NCBI GenBank assembly: GCA_040385645.1
Contig: JAZKGZ010000004.1
Span: 186,001-250,000 of the forward strand
Direction of reading: 5' to 3'
DNA from: JANXSS01 sp040385645
GTDB taxonomy: Bacteria; Pseudomonadota; Gammaproteobacteria; Burkholderiales; Burkholderiaceae_D
DNA length: 64,000 nucleotides
The position numbers and the translations under genes were made by a program. This document shows, one piece after another, positions 16,833 through 27,218 of the stretch. Position 1 is the first letter of the stretch, and every line of letters begins with the position of its first letter. The notes under the pieces were generated by a model that searched no databases, was not told the origin of the DNA, and saw only the letters and a list, made by a program, of their open reading frames with translations.

Positions 16833-18293
16833 TCAAGCAGTACCACCCACTGTTACCCCGTCGATCCGCAATGTCGGCTGGCCCACGCCCACCGGCACGC
16901 TCTGCCCTTCCTTGCCGCATACGCCGATGCCAGAATCCAGACGCATATCGTTGCCGATCATCGAAACACGGTTTAGTACTTCAGGCCCGTTGCCGATCAA
17001 TGTCGCGCCTTTTACCGGATAGGTCACTTTGCCATCCTCGATCATGTACGCTTCGCTAGCGGAAAAGACGAATTTGCCATTGGTGATATCGACCTGACCG
17101 CCGCCGAAGTTGACGGCAAATAGACCATTTTTCACCGATGCCAAGATTTCGCCAGGATCACGGTCCCCGCCCAGCATGTAGGTGTTAGTCATGCGCGGCA
17201 TCGGCAGATGAGCGAACGATTCGCGGCGGGCGTTGCCGGTGATCGGCATCTTCATCAAGCGCGCATTCATGGTGTCTTGAATATAGCCTTTTAAGATGCC
17301 GTCTTCGATCAGCGTCGTGCATTGCGTGGCGTTGCCCTCGTCGTCGATGTTCAGGGAGCCGCGTCGGTCGGCGATGGTGCCGTCGTCGACAACCGTTACA
17401 CCACGGGCAGCCACCCGTTCGCCGATACGGCCCGAGAAGGTGCTCGAGCCCTTGCGATTGAAGTCGCCTTCCAGCCCGTGGCCGATAGCTTCATGTAGCA
17501 AAATGCCGGGCCAGCCCGGTGCCAGCACCACTGTCATCGGGCCGGCAGGTGCCGGGCGTGCCTCCAGGTTGACCAATGCCGAGGCTACGGCTTCGCTGGC
17601 GTACTTTTCCAATACTACGTCGTCGAAATAATCGTAGCTGTAGCGTCCGCCGCCGCCCGACGAGCCCATTTCTCTGCGCCCATCCTGTTCAGCGATCACC
17701 GTGAGCGACAGGCGTACCAGAGGGCGCGTGTCGGCAGCAATGACACCATCGCTGCGCACCACCAGCACCACGTCGTATTCGCCGGCCAGGCCAGCCATGA
17801 CCTGCACGATACGCGGATCTTTTTTGCGGGCGATGGCTTCGATGCGCTCCAGCAGGTTGACCTTGGCCGTCGCATCCAGCGACGACAGCGGATCGTTCGG
17901 CAGGTACAGGGCACGGCCGCCGTTTGGCGAAAGCGCGGAGGCGATCTTGATCTTGCCGGTACCTTGGCGGGCGATGGTGCGCGTTGCGCTTGCAGCCTCC
18001 ATCAGCGCGCGTTCCGATATCTCGTCCGAATAAGAAAACGCGGTCTTGTCGCCGGAGATGGCGCGTACGCCAACACCTTGGTCGATGGAGAAGGTGCCGG
18101 TTTTGACAATGCCTTCTTCCAGGCTCCAGCCTTCGCTTTTGGTGAACTGAAAATACATGTCGGCGTAGTCCACTTTGTGGGTAAACATCGTGCCGAGCGC
18201 ACCGAGAAGTTTGCTTTCGTCGAGGCCGAAAGGCGTCAGCAGCACATCGCGTGCTAAGGACAGTGGTAGCAGATTTGGTTCGAATGGCGTCAT
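16833..18293 (-). CDS. tldD: Metalloprotease TldD
   Basis: A 486-residue TldD, partner of TldE/PmbA in a protease that processes peptides such as microcins and RiPP precursors. The zinc motif HEAIGH is near residue 265 (LLHEAIGHGLEGD), and the glycine-rich C-terminal pseudo-domain ends in GICGKEGQSVPVGVGQPT-like sequence typical of the family. Its start overlaps the nitrilase stop (ATGA), fixing the ATG at 18293 although the frame stays open to 18458. TldE is not in the window. It is part of the yhdP-nitrilase-tldD run that recurs in betaproteobacteria. Confidence 0.95.
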   Translation of the reverse strand: MTPFEPNLLPLSLARDVLLTPFGLDESKLLGALGTMFTHKVDYADMYFQFTKSEGWSLEEGIVKTGTFSIDQGVGVRAISGDKTAFSYSDEISERALMEAASATRTIARQGTGKIKIASALSPNGGRALYLPNDPLSSLDATAKVNLLERIEAIARKKDPRIVQVMAGLAGEYDVVLVVRSDGVIAADTRPLVRLSLTVIAEQDGRREMGSSGGGGRYSYDYFDDVVLEKYASEAVASALVNLEARPAPAGPMTVVLAPGWPGILLHEAIGHGLEGDFNRKGSSTFSGRIGERVAARGVTVVDDGTIADRRGSLNIDDEGNATQCTTLIEDGILKGYIQDTMNARLMKMPITGNARRESFAHLPMPRMTNTYMLGGDRDPGEILASVKNGLFAVNFGGGQVDITNGKFVFSASEAYMIEDGKVTYPVKGATLIGNGPEVLNRVSMIGNDMRLDSGIGVCGKEGQSVPVGVGQPTLRIDGVTVGGTA

Positions 18294-19144
18294 GGTTTTT
18301 CCCGGTTCAGGTCGGACTCGTCGATTGTAGAACATAAGGCGTTTTGGCGATGGCGCAATGCCGGCAAGTCGTCCCGGATAGATCGCAGCTTGGCCAGATC
18401 GATTTCGCCGCAGATCACGCCCTCGCCTTCGGCGAGCGATGTTGTCACCTCCCCCCATGGATCGATCAGCATGCTGTGACCCCAGGTCCGGCGGCCATTT
18501 TCATGCACGCCGCCCTGCGCTGCCGCCAGTACGTAGCACTGGTTTTCTATGGCGCGGGCACGCAACAAAATTTCCCAATGCGCCGAGCCGGTGGTGTAAG
18601 TAAATGCGGAGGGCACGACGATCAGATTGCATGTGCCGAGCGCACGATAAAGCTCTGGAAAACGCAGGTCGTAGCATACCGACAGGCCTACCCGACCGAT
18701 AGGTGTATCGACGCTGCGTATCGCATCGCCGGCCGTTATCGTACGTGATTCATCGTACGATTCCTTGCCACGTGTAAAACTGAAAAGATGGATCTTGTCA
18801 TAACGCGCTGCGAGCTTGCCCTCGGGGTTGTAGACCATCAGGGTATTGCGCACCTTGCCGGCTTCCGAACTGATCAAAGGCAGGGAACCGCCGACCAGCC
18901 AGATTCCGTGTCGCAGTGCCATCTGCGCCATGGCTTCCTGGATCGGACCGCCTTCGGGCGCTTCGGCATGTAATAACTTATCACGCTCGTGAACTGCCAT
19001 CAGAGGCCAGTATTCCGGCAGCGACACCAATACAGCACCCTGTCCGGCGGCCTCTGCGACCAGCCGCTTCCCTACTTCGATGTTTTCTGCAGGGTCGGGT
19101 GTCGATACCATCTGCACCGCTGCGACCTTCATTGAATGATCCAT
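18290..19144 (-). CDS. Carbon-nitrogen hydrolase (Nit1/Nit2-like, deaminated glutathione amidase type)
   Basis: A 284-residue nitrilase-superfamily amidase. The catalytic triad is visible: E44 in SLPEYW, K117 in RYDKIHLF and C157 in SVCYDLRFPELYR. The last motif and YDKIHLFSF match the Nit1/NitRhom group, whose known role is repair of deaminated glutathione; another omega-amidase activity is possible. The ATG at 19144 directly follows the yhdP stop, whose last codons supply a GGAGG ribosome site. It is coupled to tldD downstream. Confidence 0.9.
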   Translation of the reverse strand: MDHSMKVAAVQMVSTPDPAENIEVGKRLVAEAAGQGAVLVSLPEYWPLMAVHERDKLLHAEAPEGGPIQEAMAQMALRHGIWLVGGSLPLISSEAGKVRNTLMVYNPEGKLAARYDKIHLFSFTRGKESYDESRTITAGDAIRSVDTPIGRVGLSVCYDLRFPELYRALGTCNLIVVPSAFTYTTGSAHWEILLRARAIENQCYVLAAAQGGVHENGRRTWGHSMLIDPWGEVTTSLAEGEGVICGEIDLAKLRSIRDDLPALRHRQNALCSTIDESDLNREKP

Positions 19145-19146
19145 AT

Positions 19147-22100
19147 CTACCCTCCACTATTGACGCCGGCTGCCGGAATTTTATCGGCTGTTACCGGCTG
19201 TTCGTCGCCATTACGATTTATCTTGACTACCTGCGGCGCACTCCACGGGCCGGTAATCCGGTACTCGAAGGTGAAAGCACGCATCAACGGCTCGCGCAGG
19301 AACAGCTGCGCTAGGAACGATCCTAGGCCGATCACCGGATTGACTGCCAATGCATACACTACCGATGCCGTACCGACATTTATTTCCGGAATGACCGCCA
19401 CGTGTAAATCCTGTGTTTCGCCGGCGATATCGGCACTGCCATCCATAACGACCGTGGCGCTGACGCTACGCATTTTTAAATTGCTGGTTTTCGCACTGCC
19501 ATTGGCAATATCGACCGTGCCGGCAATGCCGTCGAAGGCGAATCCTTCGGAAAAGACATCCCGGAAATCCAGAGTCAATCGTCGTGGCAGCGATTGCAGG
19601 CTCAATACCCCCAATAATTTTGCCGCACCGGGGTTAACTTTCAAAAACTGACCCGAGGCCATGTCGATGCGCATCTGGCCGTTCAGACTAGGCACGTCCA
19701 GCGAGAAAGGTAACCCTTGCCAGCCGACATTGCCCTCCATCAGACCCTTGCCTCCCTTAAGCACGCTGCCGAAACCGAAGCGTTCCAATAGCCGGCCGGC
19801 GTCCGTTATCTCAAGCCGATAATCCAGATTGGTCATATTACCGGCGTCGTTGGGCCGGCTCCAGCTGCCAGTGGCCTTGAGTTGCGCATCGGCATTTGCG
19901 AGCAATAACTTATTGATGCGCCACTCACGCCATTCCGCACGCCCGGCGGTACGGCTATTGTTTGCGCTCAGTTCGAGCCGGCCCATTTTTTTGCCGAACA
20001 GTTCAAAATTTTCAGAGACGATATCGAGCGCCGGTATTTGCGTCATGGCGCTTTTGCCTTCCAGGATTTCCGTTACATCCGACGCCGCTGCTTTGGGAAT
20101 AATGAGCGAACTCAGGCGAGCCGTCACCTTGCCCAAACCGCGGCCCGATCTGGATTCGTTCCAGGTCAGATAACCCGAGGCTTGCACTGCATCGATATTG
20201 GCCTGCCAGACATCTTTCTGATGCGATACGCCCACCACGACATTGTCGAGTTTCTTACCGCCGACGATCAGCTCGGTGGCGCGCGCCGACAATACCTCCG
20301 GTTCCAGGTACTGACTCAACATATTCGGCTCTTCGGCGCGGACGGTCGTAGTCGTAACAACAGTGGGCGGCTGGGCCGGTGTTTCCGGCGACGTGGCAAC
20401 GACGGCTCCGATCAAATTACGCCAGGCATCGATGTCCAATGTTTTAAGATCGACGTTGATGTTGATACCGCTGTCCGGTCGCGGTGCCGGCACATTGACA
20501 CCGATGCCGCCACTGAGCACCCGCCAGGCAGATTCGGGGTCGTTGGTTTTTTGCCGCTGGTAAGCTGCCGACATCGCCGTGCCAAGAGAGACGCGGATCT
20601 CGTCGCGCAAGGCCGTCCCGTCCCCCGGTAAAGCGATCAATTCGACCTTCAAGGGCAAGCTGTCGCCTGCAGTTTTTTTAAGCGGTGCGGGAAAATCCAG
20701 TGCCAACCCTTGCAATGAAGAGTCGATCGATACTTCCAATTGTTTGCGACGCACAGCGATCGTGGCTGCGTAGCGGCTGCCGCCACTGACATGTTTCGAC
20801 AAGCGCTGCAGCCCAGGTGAGGGTTGAGAACGCGTCATCGCCTCGGAAGAAAAGCTGCCGTCTGCCTTGATGACGATCGAGCCGTCCGGCTGTGTGCCGC
20901 CGGTGGCGCTCACCGGTCCGCCGAGAAAGGTTGCCTTTAGGCCGTCGAGAACGAAGCCTTTTTCATTGAATTCAAATTTTCCGTTGGTCTGTAACAGGCT
21001 CGGTATTGCTTTCTGCAGCGTGATGTCGTTATCGGCCAGGCGCACTAGGCCCTGTACTTTAGTTTGTTCGAGACGAGCCAGCGGCAATTGCAACTTCAGG
21101 GCCAGTACACCGTTGCCGGCAGCACGCGTTTCTTGCGTAAAGTTACCCGTCCACTCCGCAACCGGACTGTTATTCACGAAATTAAATAATTCCTGCAACT
21201 GGCCCGAAGCAACGCCTTCGACAGTAAGCGTTTTATCGGGGTCGAGCAGATCCGGCATCACTGCCTTGATTTCCGATAGCGCCGAATTTTGTACCGTTGC
21301 ACTTTTTCCGGAAACTTCCATTCGTGTGCGGTTGATGCTTACGATGCCTTCGAATTTTTCAAATATAGGCCACATTGGTGCGATGCCATCTGACGCGAAA
21401 TGCCCTGGTGCGACATTTAGACTGCCTTTTTCCACGCGTCCGGATACGTTGAATTCACCCTTAGGCGTGGCATTTCCGGTTGGGCTGGAAATTTGGCGAA
21501 ATGGAAAATTTGCCAGATCGCCTTGTATCTTTATCTTGCCATCCTGCAGTTTCCCGCCTAAGAGCGCGCCGCTTAGCCAAGTACGCAGCAGATCGGGCGT
21601 GGCAAGTGGAAGATATTCATCGACTTTTGCAAGATCGAAGCCGCCAAACTCACCTTTGAAATCGATCACACCCGGACTTGCGCCGTTCGCCCGTTTGATC
21701 GGCATGCGATGAGTACCGGAAAGCCGGGCTTGGAAGTCTTGCTGCGCGAGCTGCATGTCACGCACTTCCAACAATAACTGGTCATCCGCTAAGAATCGCC
21801 AGTTCGCTTGCATGGCAAGGCGGTCGAGCGCCAGCCGTGGCTCTGCCATATAACCGGGAAGGTGCAGTTTCAACGCTGTCGATGCCAAAGCAAAGGCACC
21901 TCCTTGATTGCTCGCGTCGATGGAACCGGTAAGGTTATCGAAACCTGGAATCGCCGGCACCGCCGCCTGCGCTGTTTTGGACGATGTTTTAGCAAGCGCT
22001 GGGCGTGCTACCTGCGGCTGTATAGATAGATTGAAAAAACGGCCCTTGACGGCGTAATCGGAAACTTCTGGATAGACGCCGTGCCAACTCGCGGTGAAGT

Positions 22101-23382
22101 CTCTAAGCACGCCTTTCGGCGAGAAATCCTGCAGCATACGACGCTGTGCGACCGGCACCGGCAAGCGCTCGAAAAAATTTGTTAGTGTTTCCAGGTCGAG
22201 CAATTTTGCCGATAAGATCGTGTGCTCGGGTTGTCCATGACGTGCCGGCGTATGCGAGGCGCTGATCGTCGTTTCCGGCAGACGCAAGCCGTCGGAAGTC
22301 TGCATCGAAAAATTGGTGAATGCGATGGTCTGTCCATCGACACCGAACCCAGCTGGCACCGGTGCAATGGCCGATGTTTTGAGCAATACGGCCTGCCGTG
22401 CGACTTTTTCGCTGACCGAGACCCGGCCGTTCAACACGACTAGGTCGAGTGGCGGTAGCGTCGGCCCAAGCTTCGCCGAAACGCCCGACAACTGCAGGTC
22501 AGTCGTCAGGTCAGCAACCTTTCCACGATTTAACGACAGCCAGGAGCGCATGCTGCCACTGCCGGCAAGCACGGCCACCGGAAGATCGACGTAGGTACCC
22601 CACCCGGCAATCGCAGGGCTGTGCAGGTCGGCGTAGAGCATGCCGGTCCATTGCCTGAAATCGGCAATCTTGGACGCAAACGCCGGATGCGTAAAGCCGC
22701 CGCGCACATCCAAGGGAGCTGCCAGTGCTGCGGGTGGTATTGCCTTCAAGGCGAACGCATGTTTTTGCCAAATATTTTCCAAACGCACCTGCACCTGCTC
22801 GAGCACCAACTCCGGCGCACCGCGGCGCGCATCGTTCCAGCGTATCCGACCATCTCGGACGATGATGCGCCGTTGCGACATTACCCAGTCCAGGCCGGTA
22901 CCGTCGTCACGTTTGGCCGGGTCGATGAAAACCCCGGCCACGAACAGCCGACCAGCGGCGTCCCGCCGCACATCCAGATCGGGCCGTTGAATTTCCAGCG
23001 ACGCCAGACGTAGCTGGGCACTCACGACCGACCACCACGATAGCGAAGCCATGACATACGGTAGCCGCAAGCCGGTGCCGCCGTCAGGGTTACGCACCTG
23101 CACCTCGGTCAACGCCAGGCGCGGCGTGAAACCGGACCATGAAGCATCGATCGTTGCAATCGTCACCGGCTGGCCGAGCGCACGCGAAGCCATCTGTTCA
23201 ATTTGTGGCTTATAACGGTAAATATTCGGCATCACGCCATGACGCAAAATCAGGAACATGGCGCAGAACAGGAAGTAGACGATTACCGCAATCACCCCGG
23301 CCACGCCGGCAATGCGCTGCAAGCGGCCGGTTGCTGGGCCAGATCCGGATGCCGGTGCGGAGGAAGAAGGTTCTATGGGCAT
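19147..23382 (-). CDS. yhdP: YhdP family AsmA-like envelope protein
   Basis: A 1411-residue protein with one N-terminal membrane helix (about residues 24-45, VAGVIAVIVYFLFCAMFLIL) and a very long repetitive beta-rich periplasmic part of the DUF3971/AsmA type. YhdP, TamB and YdbH are known to bridge the inner and outer membranes and move phospholipid. The C-terminal AsmA-like region near residues 1270-1390 (GNVGWQGLPFSLDVPSLNGQ, DVFSEGFAFDGIAGTVDIANG) is well conserved. The ATG at 23382 is chosen because it precedes the membrane anchor; the frame is open to 23604, which would overlap glnE. It is first in an operon with the nitrilase and tldD, and divergent from glnE by 92 bp. Confidence 0.93.
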   Translation of the reverse strand: MPIEPSSSAPASGSGPATGRLQRIAGVAGVIAVIVYFLFCAMFLILRHGVMPNIYRYKPQIEQMASRALGQPVTIATIDASWSGFTPRLALTEVQVRNPDGGTGLRLPYVMASLSWWSVVSAQLRLASLEIQRPDLDVRRDAAGRLFVAGVFIDPAKRDDGTGLDWVMSQRRIIVRDGRIRWNDARRGAPELVLEQVQVRLENIWQKHAFALKAIPPAALAAPLDVRGGFTHPAFASKIADFRQWTGMLYADLHSPAIAGWGTYVDLPVAVLAGSGSMRSWLSLNRGKVADLTTDLQLSGVSAKLGPTLPPLDLVVLNGRVSVSEKVARQAVLLKTSAIAPVPAGFGVDGQTIAFTNFSMQTSDGLRLPETTISASHTPARHGQPEHTILSAKLLDLETLTNFFERLPVPVAQRRMLQDFSPKGVLRDFTASWHGVYPEVSDYAVKGRFFNLSIQPQVARPALAKTSSKTAQAAVPAIPGFDNLTGSIDASNQGGAFALASTALKLHLPGYMAEPRLALDRLAMQANWRFLADDQLLLEVRDMQLAQQDFQARLSGTHRMPIKRANGASPGVIDFKGEFGGFDLAKVDEYLPLATPDLLRTWLSGALLGGKLQDGKIKIQGDLANFPFRQISSPTGNATPKGEFNVSGRVEKGSLNVAPGHFASDGIAPMWPIFEKFEGIVSINRTRMEVSGKSATVQNSALSEIKAVMPDLLDPDKTLTVEGVASGQLQELFNFVNNSPVAEWTGNFTQETRAAGNGVLALKLQLPLARLEQTKVQGLVRLADNDITLQKAIPSLLQTNGKFEFNEKGFVLDGLKATFLGGPVSATGGTQPDGSIVIKADGSFSSEAMTRSQPSPGLQRLSKHVSGGSRYAATIAVRRKQLEVSIDSSLQGLALDFPAPLKKTAGDSLPLKVELIALPGDGTALRDEIRVSLGTAMSAAYQRQKTNDPESAWRVLSGGIGVNVPAPRPDSGININVDLKTLDIDAWRNLIGAVVATSPETPAQPPTVVTTTTVRAEEPNMLSQYLEPEVLSARATELIVGGKKLDNVVVGVSHQKDVWQANIDAVQASGYLTWNESRSGRGLGKVTARLSSLIIPKAAASDVTEILEGKSAMTQIPALDIVSENFELFGKKMGRLELSANNSRTAGRAEWREWRINKLLLANADAQLKATGSWSRPNDAGNMTNLDYRLEITDAGRLLERFGFGSVLKGGKGLMEGNVGWQGLPFSLDVPSLNGQMRIDMASGQFLKVNPGAAKLLGVLSLQSLPRRLTLDFRDVFSEGFAFDGIAGTVDIANGSAKTSNLKMRSVSATVVMDGSADIAGETQDLHVAVIPEINVGTASVVYALAVNPVIGLGSFLAQLFLREPLMRAFTFEYRITGPWSAPQVVKINRNGDEQPVTADKIPAAGVNSGG

Positions 23383-23474
23383 CGCACGGACTGATATGAA
23401 AAAATTAATGGCATTGACCGCACCGATGTCGGCGTGGCAGGTTGTATAGTCGCATGAAAACCCGGTAATCTTCC

Positions 23475-26231
23475 ATGCCCAACGCTCTCTCGCCCGTCGC
23501 CGACCTTTCCCGATTTTATCAACGCTGGGTCCAGGCCGACCTCGATCGCCTGCAGGCCGCAACACATATCGCGGGTTCTGCAATTGATCTTGATCTCCTC
23601 GCATCGATGCTCAAGGCCGAATTTAGAGAAGCCCCACCGACCTCGGCAGCGCTGCCCGGCGCGATGAGGCGGGTGCGTAATCTGCTTTTGGCTGCGCTCA
23701 TTCAACGCGATCTGGAATGCCGGGCCGATCTCGCCGAAGTCGTAGCCAGCATGACGCTGTTCGCCGATTTTGCGGTGGTCACGCACCTGGCGGCGCTGCA
23801 AGAAGAAATGGCAACGTTGCACGGCACGCCGATCGGTGAAGAAAGCGGTCAGCCGCAGCACTTGATCGTACTCGGCATGGGCAAGCTGGGGGGCAGCGAA
23901 CTCAATGTGTCGTCGGATATCGACTTGATCTTCGTTTATCCAGAAGATGGTGAAACCGCACTCACTAACGCCACGCAGAAAAGCCTGTCGAATCAGGAAT
24001 TTTTCACCCGCCTGGGCAAGCGCCTGATCGCAGCGCTGTCAGAAATCACCAGCGACGGCTTCACGTTCCGGGTCGATATGGCATTGCGCCCCAACGGACA
24101 TTCCGGGCCGCTGGTAGCCAGTCTTAACATGCTGGAACGATATCTGATCGTTCAAGGGCGTGAATGGGAGCGATATGCCTGGGTCAAGGCGCGCGCGCTC
24201 ACGGGTCAAGCGCAGGACATCGCCGCTCTGGAAGCCATCACCCGGCCATTCATCTATCGTCGCTATCTGGATTTCGGTGCCATCGATGCGATCCGTACCA
24301 TGCACAGCCAGATACGTGCCGAAGTCGTGCGCCAGGAAATCCGGCATCCGGAACGCAGCGACAATGTCAAGCTGGGCCGCGGCGGCATCCGCGAAATCGA
24401 ATTTATCGCCCAGGTTTTTCAGCTGATTCGGGGCGGGCGCGACGCTGCCCTGCGCGAGCGTTCCACGCGCGCCGTCCTGGCAACCCTCGGCAAGAAAAAC
24501 ATGCTGACTCCGGAAATCGTGGACGCACTGCTGAATGCCTATACCTTTTTGCGTAATCTGGAACATCGGTTGCAGTATCTGGACGACGCTCAAACCCACA
24601 CGCTGCCTGCGAACGACGCCGACCGCTTGCGCGTAGCGCACATGATGGGGTTCGCCGATGTGCCACGGTTGCTGCAAGCGCTGGAGTTTCACAAGCGCGC
24701 TGTGGCAGCGCAGTTCGACGAAATTTTCAGCGATCCACACGCGCAGTCGGAGACGGTCGAGGGTGAACCGGCCTGGAAACAACGAGCTTTTTCAGTGCAG
24801 TGCATGCTGACCGATACGGACCCAGCGGAAGTCATTATGGCGCGCTTGGTCGATCTGCAGTTCGACGCCGCCGAGGATGCAGCAGAACGACTTTTTCGAA
24901 CCCTGCAATCGTCACGCATGCAATCGTTACCCGAGGCCAGCAGAAAAAAATTGCTGGCGCTGATGAACGCGGCACTGCCCTCGATTGCAAGATTAGTGGA
25001 TAACCGCGCTGCGACCTTGCACCGTATTCTCGATTTTTTCGAAGCGATTGCACGGCGTGCAGCTTATCTGGCGCTGCTCACGGAGTATCCCCAGGCGCTG
25101 AGCCGCGTAATCCGCATGATGAGCGCCAGTGAATGGGCAGCGCAGTATCTGACGCGTCACCCTCTGTTGCTGGATGAGTTACTCGACGATCGAACCCTGA
25201 CTGCAACCCCGGACTGGGGAGCGTTTGCAGAAGACTGCCGGATTCAGCTCAACGCCACGGCCGGCGATACCGAACGCCAGCTCGACGTGCTGCGTGAACT
25301 GCACCACGCGCAGCAGCTACGTCTGCTGGCACAAGACCTCGAGGGTGCGGTCACGGTCGAGCAATTGGCCGATAATCTGTCGCAGCTGGCAGATATCCTG
25401 GTCGCGCAAACGGTCCAGGCGATCTGGCTCACACTGCCCACCCGGCATTTGCCGGAGCCACGGTTCGCCGTCATTGCCTACGGCAAGCTCGGTGGCAAGG
25501 AATTGGGATACGCCTCCGATCTCGATCTGGTGTTTCTGTACGACGACGAGCACCCGGAAGCGCCGGCGCTCTACGCCCGCCTGACACAACGTTTCATCAC
25601 CTGGATGACCAGCCACACGGCTGCCGGCATCCTGTTCGACATCGATACTGCTTTGCGTCCGGACGGCGCTAGTGGCCTGCTGGTCACCAGCCTGGCATCT
25701 TTCGAGAAATACCAGATGCGCTCGGCATGGCAATGGGAACATCAGGCGCTCACACGGGCACGTTTTTGCGCCGGCGACCCTGAGATCGGCGAACGATTTG
25801 AAGCGCTCCGACTGGAAGTACTGTGCCGCGAACGCGACCATGACGCATTGCAGCGCGACGTGCTGCATATGCGCCGCAAACTGCAACTCGCCCATGTCAA
25901 TAAAGGACCGCTATTTGACCTCAAGCATGACAAAGGCGGCATGATCGATATCGAATTCATGGTGCAGTTTTTGGTACTGCGGCAGGCAGTGAAACATCCG
26001 GAACTCGCTGCCGACATCGGCAACATCGGCTTGTTGCAGCGCTGTAGCGTTCTCGGGTTGATCGAGCCAGAGGCGGCGCGAACGGTTGCCGACGCTTATC
26101 GCAATTATCGTAAGCTGCAGCATCAGATCCGCCTCCAGGGCCAGGAGCGGGCATTGGTCGATGTCGGTCGGGTGACGACCGAAATCTCGGCAGTCGTGCG
26201 CTTATGGGATCAGATTTTTACGAGTGCTTGA
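23475..26231 (+). CDS. glnE: Glutamine synthetase adenylyltransferase/deadenylylase
   Basis: A 918-residue bifunctional enzyme that adds AMP to and removes it from glutamine synthetase in response to PII. Two nucleotidyltransferase domains are present. The first has GMGKLGGSELNVSSDIDLIF near residue 135 (deadenylylase) and the second YGKLGGKELGYASDLDLVF near 667 (adenylylase), each with an intact DxD pair. The length is close to E. coli GlnE (946). The ATG at 23475 precedes MPNALSPVADLSRFYQRW. It is a single gene, convergent with the DUF4198 gene. Confidence 0.96.
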   Translation: MPNALSPVADLSRFYQRWVQADLDRLQAATHIAGSAIDLDLLASMLKAEFREAPPTSAALPGAMRRVRNLLLAALIQRDLECRADLAEVVASMTLFADFAVVTHLAALQEEMATLHGTPIGEESGQPQHLIVLGMGKLGGSELNVSSDIDLIFVYPEDGETALTNATQKSLSNQEFFTRLGKRLIAALSEITSDGFTFRVDMALRPNGHSGPLVASLNMLERYLIVQGREWERYAWVKARALTGQAQDIAALEAITRPFIYRRYLDFGAIDAIRTMHSQIRAEVVRQEIRHPERSDNVKLGRGGIREIEFIAQVFQLIRGGRDAALRERSTRAVLATLGKKNMLTPEIVDALLNAYTFLRNLEHRLQYLDDAQTHTLPANDADRLRVAHMMGFADVPRLLQALEFHKRAVAAQFDEIFSDPHAQSETVEGEPAWKQRAFSVQCMLTDTDPAEVIMARLVDLQFDAAEDAAERLFRTLQSSRMQSLPEASRKKLLALMNAALPSIARLVDNRAATLHRILDFFEAIARRAAYLALLTEYPQALSRVIRMMSASEWAAQYLTRHPLLLDELLDDRTLTATPDWGAFAEDCRIQLNATAGDTERQLDVLRELHHAQQLRLLAQDLEGAVTVEQLADNLSQLADILVAQTVQAIWLTLPTRHLPEPRFAVIAYGKLGGKELGYASDLDLVFLYDDEHPEAPALYARLTQRFITWMTSHTAAGILFDIDTALRPDGASGLLVTSLASFEKYQMRSAWQWEHQALTRARFCAGDPEIGERFEALRLEVLCRERDHDALQRDVLHMRRKLQLAHVNKGPLFDLKHDKGGMIDIEFMVQFLVLRQAVKHPELAADIGNIGLLQRCSVLGLIEPEAARTVADAYRNYRKLQHQIRLQGQERALVDVGRVTTEISAVVRLWDQIFTSA

Positions 26232-26252
26232 CCGCGAGCTTAGGCGTCGGGT

Positions 26253-27134
26253 TTAGATTTTAGGCTTAAGCACGAATGTCAGATTACTCCACAGGCTTTC
26301 CCAGTCGTCGGTAGCTGGATCGGCTGCTGGAATCATATGCACCGCGCTCAGCATCCACACACCAGGGTAAGGCAATTCAATATTGAATTTGCCGGCTGCA
26401 TCGGTGCGTATCTGGATCACCAGTTGCTGATTTCCGCGCAGGTGCCACGCTTTCACGAGTGCATTGGCTAATGGTTTCTGCTCGTATAGCAGCTGCAATG
26501 TAAGTCGATCGCCAGGACGCGCTGTCGGTAGGTGGCTACTAATCGGCAAAATCTCGAAACGCTGCCCGGTTTGCTTGGTATGGGTTTGATCCGAATCACC
26601 GCCGACTTCGATCAGCGTTTTAACATAACGGCGGTAAAGTTCCCTTGCTGGCTGGTTTGCAGTACCAGCGGCTTCGCGGCTGCGCACGATGTGTTCCAGC
26701 CCTTCCATCTGCAAATAGGCATGAAATTTATCCGGCCCCAAGGTAATGCGATTCGGATGGCCTTCGTATGTGAGCAGGTGGGTGCCACCGGTATCGAAGC
26801 GAAGGGCAAACTCACCTACCGAGGGCGAATCGGCTACGCGCGGCAGTAAATCGACTTCTTTGCCGCGGCGATAGTGTCGTAGTGCGGCGACGTACTGCCG
26901 GGAAAATGGCACCACTTCGCCTTTAAAATTTTCACCGACATTCAACGTGAGTTGGGTCGTGCCCCCGATGGCTACGGCGCTCGGGCGGGGCATCATCCAG
27001 AATTCATGGGCCAACGCGGGTGCCGTGTAACTTAACGACGCTGTCAATGCTGCCGACGATACTGCATTCAATACTAGGGTCGACGCTGCGGTCGCGCGAA
27101 CCCGAAATATAGATAGATGTTTGCTAATGCCCAT
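26253..27134 (-). CDS. Periplasmic DUF4198-family protein
   Basis: A 293-residue exported protein. The signal peptide ends around APALA with the mature protein starting at HEFWMMPRP, the hallmark of DUF4198 proteins, in which the new N-terminal histidine may bind metal. The rest is a beta-rich Ig-like fold with a late segment (PLANALVKAWHL, AAGKFNIELPYPGVWMLSAVHM, about residues 210-260) resembling carboxypeptidase regulatory or transthyretin-like domains. Related proteins accompany Ni/Co uptake or TonB receptors, but no transporter is adjacent here. An ATG at 27134 with GGAAGA is preferred over a TTG one codon earlier. It lies just past the gap terminator. Confidence 0.82.
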   Translation of the reverse strand: MGISKHLSIFRVRATAASTLVLNAVSSAALTASLSYTAPALAHEFWMMPRPSAVAIGGTTQLTLNVGENFKGEVVPFSRQYVAALRHYRRGKEVDLLPRVADSPSVGEFALRFDTGGTHLLTYEGHPNRITLGPDKFHAYLQMEGLEHIVRSREAAGTANQPARELYRRYVKTLIEVGGDSDQTHTKQTGQRFEILPISSHLPTARPGDRLTLQLLYEQKPLANALVKAWHLRGNQQLVIQIRTDAAGKFNIELPYPGVWMLSAVHMIPAADPATDDWESLWSNLTFVLKPKI

Positions 27135-27158
27135 CAATCTTCCAGTAAAAATTTACGT

Positions 27159-27190
27159 AAAAAAAGCCGCATCAAAATACATGATGCGGC
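27159..27190 (-). terminator. Rho-independent terminator after gap
   Basis: On the minus strand, the 9 bp stem GCCGCATCA / TGATGCGGC with a 7 nt loop is followed by a run of seven T. It lies 29 bp after the gap stop and ends the tkt-gap operon. Confidence 0.85.
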
Positions 27191-27218
27191 CGATTGGGCA
27201 TTCAAATCAGGAAGCGTT